Below, in pieces: positions 5,621-10,949 of a stretch of 10,949 bases of DNA. Made by a program: the position numbers and the translations under genes. A model generated the notes under the pieces. The model did no database searches and was not told the origin of the DNA. It was given only the letters and a program-made list of their open reading frames with translations. Source of the DNA: Actinomycetes bacterium (lineage in GTDB: Bacteria > Actinomycetota > Actinomycetes > Propionibacteriales > Nocardioidaceae); assembly GCA_023415395.1 (NCBI GenBank), contig JAEZKN010000193.1:1-10949 (forward strand). The letters run 5' to 3'. The stretch's first letter is position 1. Each line of letters starts with the position of its first letter.

Positions 5621-6291
5621 GGGCCGAGTCTGCCAGCCCGCAGGGCCAGTGCGAGGGCGGGTTCGTTGGTCGTCACCAGCCAGGCGCGCCGCGGGCGCAT
5701 CCAGTAGGCGAGCGACCGGGGCGTGTCGACGGTCCAGACGAGCAGCGGGAGCCGGTGGCGCCGGGCGAAGCGACGCACCCGCAGGCGGGCGAGCCAGTGG
5801 TGTGCGACGGCGAGGTTGGCGCCCGCGTCGCGGTACCGGCGGCCGGGGAAGAGCTCGGTCAGCCGGATCCGCAGGCCGTGCAGGACGGGGATGTCGCGCA
5901 CGCCGCGGCCCAGGGAGAGCCCGACCAGCAGGTCGTGGCCCGTGGCGTCGGCCCAGTCCCGGACCGCGCGCACGCCGCCGTCGTCGAGCGTGGTGACGAG
6001 CAGCTGGTCGGCACCCAGGCGCCGGACGGCCTGGTCCACCACCGCCACCTCGCCGCCCTCGATCTTGAGGTCCAAGTGCAGCCGGGTGCGGCCGGCGAGC
6101 AGGTCGAGCGCCTCGGCGTAGCCGAGCGTCCCGGGCGGCGCGACGTCGACGGGGTCGTGGAGCAGGACCAGCGACCCGTCCGCGCAGCGCTGGACGTCGA
6201 ACTCGACGAAGTCGGCGCCGAGCGCGATCGCCGCCTCGATGGACTCCCGCGTGAGGCAGCGGTGCGCACTGACCAGGGTCCGGCTCGTCAT
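5617..6291 (-). CDS. Glycerophosphodiester phosphodiesterase (GDPD) family protein
   Basis: This 224-residue GDPD-type TIM barrel has no signal peptide, so a cytoplasmic enzyme of the UgpQ type is likely. The expected active-site elements are present: SAHRCLTRES (8-17, His10-Arg11), VEFDVQRCADGSLVLLHDP (29-47) with Glu30, Asp32 and His45, LDLKIEG (73-79) with Lys76, and the C-terminal WTVDT and LVTTNEP. Two deviations stand out: HRC in place of the usual HRG, and RES where most members have PENT. The family hydrolyses glycerophosphodiesters such as glycerophosphoethanolamine to glycerol 3-phosphate and the free alcohol. Its ATG overlaps the amidotransferase stop as ATGA, and its stop overlaps the hydrolase start. 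No ribosome site precedes it. In this operon it could supply ethanolamine, which is an inference from context. Confidence 0.92.
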   Translation of the reverse strand: MTSRTLVSAHRCLTRESIEAAIALGADFVEFDVQRCADGSLVLLHDPVDVAPPGTLGYAEALDLLAGRTRLHLDLKIEGGEVAVVDQAVRRLGADQLLVTTLDDGGVRAVRDWADATGHDLLVGLSLGRGVRDIPVLHGLRIRLTELFPGRRYRDAGANLAVAHHWLARLRVRRFARRHRLPLLVWTVDTPRSLAYWMRPRRAWLVTTNEPALALALRAGRLGP

Positions 6292-7001
6292 CGTGAGGAA
6301 GCGTACGCCGCGGCCGCACGGACCAGTCCGGCGAGCAGCCCGACGTCCGCGGCCGTCTCGGGGTGCCACTGCACCCCCACGCAGAAGCGGTCCCCGGGCG
6401 CCTCCATCGCCTCCAGCGTGCCGTCGGCCGCCCGGGCGACGGCGTCGAAGCCGGGATGGCTCCGCACCGACTGGTGGTGGTGGCAGTTGACCGAGAGCTC
6501 CGCACCGACGAGCGCCGACAGCCGGGTGCCGGGGGTCGTCGTGACCGCCACCGTCCCGAACTCGTCGCCGCCGGGGGAGTGCTGCTCGTGGCCCACCACG
6601 TCGGGCACGTGCTGCTCGAGGCTCCCGCCGGCCCGCACGGCCATCACCTGCATGCCCCGGCACACGCCGAGCACCGGGAGGTCCGTGGCGTCGGCGGCGT
6701 CGAGCAGGGCGCTCTCCCAGGCGTCCCGGTCCGCGCGCCAGCCGGCCGTGCGCGGGTGCGGCTGCTCGCCGTACCGCTCGGGCTCGACGTCGGCGCCCCC
6801 ACTGATCACCAACCCGTCCAGGCGCGCCACGACCGCGTCCGCCGCGCCTTGCTGCCCCACCGGCGGCAGCAGGACGGGTACGCCGCCCGTCGCCTCGACC
6901 GCCGCGGCGTACTGCGTCGGGAGCAGGTCGGCGCGCTGGTGCCAGACCCCCCAGGCCGCGTCCTCGCGGTAGGTGGTGAGACCGATGAGCGGAGCGACCA
7001 T
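6288..7001 (-). CDS. Class I glutamine amidotransferase-like gamma-glutamyl hydrolase (PuuD-like, peptidase C26)
   Basis: This 237-residue protein has the class I amidotransferase triad. The nucleophile is Cys114 in LGVCRGMQ (111-118), and His213-Glu215 lie in VQWHPE (210-215). The oxyanion region is LVISGGADVEPERYGE (64-79), the form typical of PuuD and related gamma-glutamyl hydrolases rather than synthase-bound glutaminases. SVNCHHHQSV (170-179) is also characteristic of the PuuD group. PuuD cleaves gamma-glutamyl-GABA to glutamate and GABA. Here, with a gamma-glutamyl-amine ligase, an ALDH and an SDR in the same operon, it most likely removes glutamate from the oxidised gamma-glutamyl product. 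The start ATG shares one base with the SDR stop (TGATG) and there is no ribosome site, so expression is probably coupled. Confidence 0.93.
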   Translation of the reverse strand: MVAPLIGLTTYREDAAWGVWHQRADLLPTQYAAAVEATGGVPVLLPPVGQQGAADAVVARLDGLVISGGADVEPERYGEQPHPRTAGWRADRDAWESALLDAADATDLPVLGVCRGMQVMAVRAGGSLEQHVPDVVGHEQHSPGGDEFGTVAVTTTPGTRLSALVGAELSVNCHHHQSVRSHPGFDAVARAADGTLEAMEAPGDRFCVGVQWHPETAADVGLLAGLVRAAAAYASSR

Positions 7002-7780
7002 CAGAGCGGGGTGACGTAGGCCCCGGAGATGCCGCCGTCGACCAGGAAGGTGTTGGCGGTCATGAACGAGGAGTCGTCGGAGGCCAGGAAGAGCACGGCC
7101 GCCGCCATCTCCTCGGGCTCACCGAAGCGCCCCATCGGGACGTGCACGAGCCGGCGGGCCGCCCGCTCCGCGTCCTTGGCGAAGAGCTCCTGCAGCAGCG
7201 GGGTGTTCACCGGCCCGGGGCACAGGGCGTTGACGCGCACGCCCTGGCGAGCGAACTGGACGCCCAGCTCGCGGGTCATCGAGAGCACGCCGCCCTTGGA
7301 GGCGGAGTAGGAGATCTGCGAGGTCGCCGCCCCCATGACCGCGACGAACGAGGCGGTGTTGATGATCGAGCCCTTGCCCTGCTCCAGCATGTAGGGCAGG
7401 GCGGCCTTGCAGCACAGGTAGACGCTGGTCAGGTTGACCTCCTGCACCTTGCGCCAGGCCTCGAGGTCGGTGTCGAGGATCGAGTCGTCCTCCGGCGGGC
7501 TGATGCCGGCGTTGTTGAAGGCGATGTCCACCGAGCCGTAGGTGTCCTTCGCGGTCCTGAACAACGCGTCCACCTCCTCCGGGGAGGTGACGTCGACGTG
7601 CACGTAGGTCGCGACCGACTCGCCCCCGAGCTGCCCGACCAGCTGGTGCCCGCGCTCGTCGTCGATGTCGCCGATGACGACCTTGGCGCCCTCCTCGACG
7701 AAGCGCTGGACGGTCGCGAGCCCGATGCCCGAGCAACCGCCGGTGACGACCGCGACGCGGTCCTGGATCCTGCCTGCCAT
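7001..7780 (-). CDS. Short-chain dehydrogenase/reductase (SDR), probable NAD-dependent alcohol dehydrogenase
   Basis: This 259-residue classical SDR has the cofactor motif TGGCSGIG (13-20), the NNAG motif (89-92), catalytic Ser144, and the YSASK motif with Tyr158 and Lys162. An aspartate after the second strand (VVIGDID, Asp38) predicts preference for NAD(H) over NADP(H), typical of catabolic oxidations. The C-terminal PGPVNTPL and FLVDGG blocks are standard. Its place between an aldehyde dehydrogenase and a PuuD-like hydrolase suggests that it oxidises an alcohol on a gamma-glutamylated amine to the aldehyde that the ALDH then uses. M. tuberculosis Rv2857c is, from memory, an SDR in a comparable cluster. 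The ATG at 7780 has AGGAG 7 nt upstream. Confidence 0.93.
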   Translation of the reverse strand: MAGRIQDRVAVVTGGCSGIGLATVQRFVEEGAKVVIGDIDDERGHQLVGQLGGESVATYVHVDVTSPEEVDALFRTAKDTYGSVDIAFNNAGISPPEDDSILDTDLEAWRKVQEVNLTSVYLCCKAALPYMLEQGKGSIINTASFVAVMGAATSQISYSASKGGVLSMTRELGVQFARQGVRVNALCPGPVNTPLLQELFAKDAERAARRLVHVPMGRFGEPEEMAAAVLFLASDDSSFMTANTFLVDGGISGAYVTPL

Positions 7781-7787
7781 GTCTCTG

Positions 7788-7792
7788 CTCCT
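7788..7792 (-). promoter_or_regulatory. Shine-Dalgarno sequence for the SDR
   Basis: AGGAG on the minus strand is 7 nt before the ATG at 7780 and lies in the 16-bp gap after the ALDH stop. Among the last four genes of the operon only this one has a clear ribosome site. Confidence 0.75.
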
Positions 7793-7796
7793 GGGC

Positions 7797-9155
7797 TCAG
7801 TGGGCGATGAAGACGTTCTTCTCCTCGGTGAAGGCCATGGGCGCGTCGGGGCCGAGCTCGCGGCCGAGGCCGGACTGCTTGTAGCCGCCGAACGGCGTCC
7901 AGTAGCGCACCGAGGAGTGCGAGTTGACGCTGAGGTTGCCGGCCTCCACCCCGCGGGCCACGCGCAGACCGCGGCCGAGGTCGCTGGTGAAGATCGAGCC
8001 GGAAAGGCCGTACTCGGTGTCGTTGGCCTTGGCGACCGCGTCGGCCTCGTCGTCGAAGGGCATGACGGCCACGACCGGGCCGAAGACCTCCTCGCGCCAG
8101 ATCCGCGCGGCCGGGTCGTCGACGGTCACGACCGACGGGGGCACCCAGAAGCCGTCCCCGCCCGGCGTCGTGCCCGCGAAGGCGACGTCCACCTCGTCGA
8201 GGTAGCCGGTGACCCTCCGCTGCTGCTGTGCGGAGATCAGCGGGCCCATCTCCGAGGACTCGTCGCTCGGGTCGAGCACCCGCAGCGCGGTCACCGCGGG
8301 CTCCAGCTCCGCCAGGAACTCGTCGTAGGCCGAGCGCTCCACGAGGATGCGGGACCGCGCGCAGCAGTCCTGGCCGGCGTTGTCGAAGACGGCGTACGGC
8401 GCGCTGGCGGCCGCCGCCGCGATGTCGGCGTCGGCGAAGACGATGTTGGCGCTCTTGCCGCCGAGCTCGAGGGTCACCCGCTTCACCTGGTCGGCGCAGC
8501 CCCGCATGATCTGCTTGCCGACCTCGGTGGACCCGGTGAAGCACACCTTGCGGACCAGCTCGTGGGTCACGAACCGCTCGCCGACCACCGATCCCTTGCC
8601 GGGGACGACCGTCAGGACGTGCTCGGGCAGGCCGGCCTCGAGGGCGAGCTCCCCGAGACGGATCGCGGTGAGGGGCGTGAGCTCGGCGGGCTTGAGGACG
8701 ACGGTGTTGCCCGCGGCGAGCGCCGGCGCGAAGCCCCAGCCCGCGATGGGCATCGGGAAGTTCCACGGCACGATGACCCCGACCACGCCGAGCGGCTCGT
8801 GGAAGGTGACGTCGACGCCCCCGGGCACCGGGATCTGCCGGCCGAAGAGCCGCTCCGGCGCGCCGGCGTAGTAGTTGAGGCAGTCACGGACGTTGCCGGC
8901 CTCCCACCGCGCGTTGCCCCAGGTGTGGCCGGCGTTGCGCACCTCGAGCTCGGCGAGCTCGTCGACGTGCTCGTCGACGACCGTGGCGAATCGTCGCAGG
9001 AGGGCGGCGCGCTCCCCAGGAGGCAGCGCCCGCCACGCCGGGAACGCGGTGTGCGCCGCCTCGATCGCGGCGTCGGCCTCGGCCACGGAGGCCAGGTGCA
9101 CGTCGGTCACCGGCGCCGCGGTCGCCGGGTTGATCACGGTGTGTACGTCGGTCAC
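7797..9155 (-). CDS. NAD(P)-dependent aldehyde dehydrogenase (PuuC/AldC-like)
   Basis: This 452-residue aldehyde dehydrogenase is slightly shorter at the N-terminus than the usual 480-500 residues. It has VPWNFPMPI (129-137, catalytic Asn132), VLKPAELTP (153-161, Lys155 for cofactor), FTGST (206-210), ELGGKS with general base Glu230, and NAGQDCCARSR with catalytic Cys264 followed directly by a second cysteine. EEVFGP (355-360) and PFGGYKQSGLGRELG (421-435) complete the fold. It would oxidise the aldehyde on the gamma-glutamylated amine to the acid. The GTG start abuts the stop of the ligase gene with no gap (TAAGTG), with GAGAGG 6 nt upstream. Rv2858c (AldC) of M. tuberculosis lies in a similar cluster, as far as I recall. 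Substrate is inferred from context. Confidence 0.95.
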   Translation of the reverse strand: MTDVHTVINPATAAPVTDVHLASVAEADAAIEAAHTAFPAWRALPPGERAALLRRFATVVDEHVDELAELEVRNAGHTWGNARWEAGNVRDCLNYYAGAPERLFGRQIPVPGGVDVTFHEPLGVVGVIVPWNFPMPIAGWGFAPALAAGNTVVLKPAELTPLTAIRLGELALEAGLPEHVLTVVPGKGSVVGERFVTHELVRKVCFTGSTEVGKQIMRGCADQVKRVTLELGGKSANIVFADADIAAAAASAPYAVFDNAGQDCCARSRILVERSAYDEFLAELEPAVTALRVLDPSDESSEMGPLISAQQQRRVTGYLDEVDVAFAGTTPGGDGFWVPPSVVTVDDPAARIWREEVFGPVVAVMPFDDEADAVAKANDTEYGLSGSIFTSDLGRGLRVARGVEAGNLSVNSHSSVRYWTPFGGYKQSGLGRELGPDAPMAFTEEKNVFIAH

Positions 9156-10535
9156 TTACAGCCTCTCGAACCCTCGGTGCAGCTCCCAGTCGGTGACGGC
9201 CGCGTCGTACGCCGCCAGCTCGACGTCGGCCATGTTGGCGTAGTGCTCCACGACCTCCTCGCCCAGGGCCGCGAGCGCGACCTTCGAGGAGACGAAGGCC
9301 TCGCGGGCCGCCCGCATGGTGTGGGGGACCTGCGGCTTCCCGGAGTGGTAGGCGTTGCCGGTCAGCTCGGGCTCCAGCTCGAGCTCGTTCTCGATGCCGT
9401 GCAGGCCGCCGGCCAGCATCGCGGCCAGGGCGAGGTAGGGGTTCACGTCCGCCCCCGGGATCCGGTTCTCCATGCGCGCACCGGCACCCTGGCCGACCAG
9501 GCGGACCGCGCAGGTCCGGTTGTCCAGGCCCCAGGCGATCGTCGTCGGGGCGAAGGACCCGTCGGCGAAACGCTTGTAGGAGTTGATGTTCGGCGCATAG
9601 AGCAGCGTGAAGTCGGCGGCCGTCGCGAGCACGCCGGCGACGAACTTGTCGTAGAGCGGCGTGCGGCCGCCGTCCTTCCAGAACACCAGCTCCCCGTCCT
9701 GCCCCCGCAGCGAGAGGTGGATGTGGCAGGAGCTGCCCTCGCGCTCGTTGTACTTCGCCATGAAGGTGATCGACCTGCCCTGCTGGGCCGCCAGCTCCTT
9801 GGCGACGGTCTTGTAGACGACGTGGTTGTCGGCGGTCGTCAGGGCGTCGGCGTAGAGGAAGCCGATCTCGTGCTGGCCGAGGTTGCACTCGCCCTTGGCA
9901 CCCTCGACGTCGAGCCCCGCGGCGTACATGGTGTTGCGGATCGAGCGCAGCAGCGGCTCGATGCGCGAGGTGCCGAGGATGGAGTAGTCGACGTTGTACT
10001 GGTTGACCGGGACGAGGTCGCGGTAGTGCCGGTCGTGCGCCTCCTCGTAGGAGGTCTCGAAGGCGATGAACTCGAGCTCGGTGCCCGCCAGCGCGTCCCA
10101 GCCGTGGGCGGCACACCGGTCGAGCTGCCGCTGCAGGATCGCGCGGGGCGACTGGACGACCGGGGCGTGCGCCCCTGACTCGTCGGGAGGCCAGACCAGG
10201 TCGCACTGGACCATCGCGGTCGCCGGGTGGTGGGGGAGCATCCGGATGGTGCGGTCGTCGAGCACGAACTCCATGTCGCCGTAGCCGGTCTCCCAGGACG
10301 AGATCGCGTAGCCGTCCACGGTGTTCATCTCGACGTCGACGGCGAGCAGGTAGTTGCACCCCTCGGTGCCGTGGGGGACCACGACGTCGGCGAAGTAGCG
10401 CCCGTGCAGTCGCTTGCCCTGCAGCCGGCCCTGCATGTCGGTGAAGGCGACGACGACGGTGTCGACCGCGCCGGTGCCGATCCGGTCGAGCAGCTGCTCC
10501 ATCGTCAGGTGGCGGTCGTTGCGCAGCACGGTCAC
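9156..10535 (-). CDS. Glutamine synthetase-like gamma-glutamyl-amine ligase (GlnA4/PuuA-like)
   Basis: This 459-residue protein has the glutamine synthetase fold. The N-terminal beta-grasp domain shows VVVAFTDMQGRLQGKRL (27-43). Metal and ATP motifs are GTELEF (151-156, Glu153/Glu155), KGECNLGQHE (214-223, Glu216/Glu223), SSCHIHLSL (268-276, His271/His273), NRTCAVR (339-345) and ARMENRIPGADVNPYLALAA (353-372). The NLYDLP adenylylation motif of housekeeping GlnA is absent. The sequence matches the GlnA4/PuuA-type group, which joins glutamate to an amine using ATP. S. coelicolor GlnA4 is known as a gamma-glutamylethanolamide synthetase. Operon partners (ALDH, SDR, PuuD-like hydrolase, FCD regulator) support catabolism instead of nitrogen assimilation. 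The start may be GTG 10535 or GTG 10529: AGGAG lies 4 nt before the first and 10 nt before the second. Confidence 0.92.
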   Translation of the reverse strand: MTVLRNDRHLTMEQLLDRIGTGAVDTVVVAFTDMQGRLQGKRLHGRYFADVVVPHGTEGCNYLLAVDVEMNTVDGYAISSWETGYGDMEFVLDDRTIRMLPHHPATAMVQCDLVWPPDESGAHAPVVQSPRAILQRQLDRCAAHGWDALAGTELEFIAFETSYEEAHDRHYRDLVPVNQYNVDYSILGTSRIEPLLRSIRNTMYAAGLDVEGAKGECNLGQHEIGFLYADALTTADNHVVYKTVAKELAAQQGRSITFMAKYNEREGSSCHIHLSLRGQDGELVFWKDGGRTPLYDKFVAGVLATAADFTLLYAPNINSYKRFADGSFAPTTIAWGLDNRTCAVRLVGQGAGARMENRIPGADVNPYLALAAMLAGGLHGIENELELEPELTGNAYHSGKPQVPHTMRAAREAFVSSKVALAALGEEVVEHYANMADVELAAYDAAVTDWELHRGFERL

Positions 10536-10539
10536 CGGT

Positions 10540-10544
10540 CTCCT
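10540..10544 (-). promoter_or_regulatory. Shine-Dalgarno sequence of the ligase gene, overlapping the regulator stop
   Basis: AGGAG on the minus strand overlaps the TAG stop of the GntR gene (TAGGAG). It is 4 nt from GTG 10535 and 10 nt from GTG 10529, so the second start is also plausible. The fusion of stop codon and ribosome site suggests that ribosomes ending the regulator can reinitiate on the ligase. Confidence 0.6.
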
Positions 10545-10949
10545 ATCCCACCAGGCCGCGCAGGAGCGCGGCCGTGTCGTCGCAGTGTTCCTCCATGACC
10601 TGGCGGGCCTTCGCGGCGTTGCCGGCGAGGATCGCCTTGACCAGCGCGGCGTGCTGCCGGTCGGAGTGGGCGATGTTGGTGCCGAGCACCGGGATCGCCA
10701 ACAGCATCTCGTGCAGGGTCGCCTGCACGGACGTCACTGCCTCGATCACGCGCGGCGAGTCCGCCAGCGACGCGACCGTGAGGTGGAAGCGCGAGTCGGC
10801 CTGCCGATGCGCCGCCGGCTTGCTCGCCGCCTCGACCTCGGCGAGGGCCTGCTCGAGCTGCTCGCGGCGTACGCCGGTGGGCCTGGTCTGCGCGGCGAGG
10901 TACGCCGCACCCGGCTCGACCACGCGCCGGATCTCCAGCGCGTCCAGCC
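10543..10949 (-). CDS. GntR-family (FadR/FCD subfamily) transcriptional regulator, partial
   Basis: Only the C-terminal 134 complete codons are in the window. The gene enters from the right edge and stops at TAG 10543. The visible part is an FCD ligand-binding domain: it opens with LDALEIRRVVEPGAAYLAA, the characteristic first helix, and contains the metal or ligand residues in ADSRFHLTVASLADSPRV, SDRQHAALVKAILAGNAAKA and VMEEHCDDT (conserved Asp and three His). The N-terminal winged helix-turn-helix must lie outside the window. FCD regulators respond to small acids, amino acids or other metabolites and usually repress the adjacent catabolic operon. With only 7 bp between its stop and the ligase start it is probably co-transcribed, and it is the likely regulator of this operon. 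The operator and main promoter are not in view. Confidence 0.9.
   Translation of the reverse strand, partial: LDALEIRRVVEPGAAYLAAQTRPTGVRREQLEQALAEVEAASKPAAHRQADSRFHLTVASLADSPRVIEAVTSVQATLHEMLLAIPVLGTNIAHSDRQHAALVKAILAGNAAKARQVMEEHCDDTAALLRGLVG

Noticed and set aside
2654..5707. 1017-codon plus-strand open frame
   Set aside because: It covers the permease and nitroreductase in a wrong frame and the hydrolase in antisense, and its translation is Arg/Gly/Pro-rich without family signals.
5621..6505. N-terminal extension of the alpha/beta hydrolase
   Set aside because: The frame stays open upstream of 5620, but the extension overlaps the whole GDPD gene and has no domain similarity. The hydrolase fold begins after GTG 5620, which sits in a GTGA overlap.
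7665..10178. 837-codon plus-strand open frame antisense to ALDH and the ligase
   Set aside because: It is the antisense shadow of two strongly conserved enzymes, and its Val/Gly/Asp/Arg-rich translation has no motif.

Overview
The window is gene-dense, very GC-rich DNA from an actinobacterium. Codon bias, leaderless TAGGGT-type promoters, frequent GTG starts and 1-4 bp gene overlaps suggest Nocardioides or a relative in Propionibacteriales, but this is inferred from style and family content, not from a marker gene. No rRNA, tRNA, CRISPR, transposase or phage gene is visible.

Left part (1-3437, mostly + strand). A partial unknown gene leaves the left edge on the minus strand. Diverging from it are a stand-alone ABC ATPase, a short NfeD-type membrane protein, an SPFH/band-7 (stomatin-like) protein and a TauE/SafE-family permease. 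The last two overlap by 4 bp. NfeD and SPFH are a known partnership at bacterial membrane microdomains.

Middle (3434-4654). A small DUF4267-type membrane protein on the minus strand meets the permease tail to tail, and both stop codons lie in one CTAG. Diverging from it is a nitroreductase-like flavoprotein. The 140 bp after it carry a perfect 22-bp inverted repeat able to form a long hairpin, followed by short GC-rich direct repeats.

Right part (4655-10949, all minus strand). Read in the direction of transcription: an FCD-domain GntR regulator (cut by the right edge), a glutamine-synthetase-like gamma-glutamyl-amine ligase, an aldehyde dehydrogenase, a short-chain dehydrogenase, a PuuD-like class I amidotransferase/hydrolase, a glycerophosphodiester phosphodiesterase (GDPD) and an alpha/beta hydrolase. 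Spacing is 7 bp, 0 bp, 16 bp, then overlaps of 1, 4 and 4 bp, so this looks like one operon. The four central enzymes fit gamma-glutamylation-based catabolism of an amine. Because an alcohol-dehydrogenase-type SDR is present and no PuuB-type amine oxidase is, an amino alcohol such as ethanolamine is the most economical substrate: ligation to glutamate, alcohol to aldehyde to acid, then hydrolysis to glycine and glutamate. The GDPD and lipase-like hydrolase at the end could supply that ethanolamine from glycerophosphoethanolamine and its lipid precursors. This lipid-to-glycine route is the most interesting hypothesis in the window and is untested.
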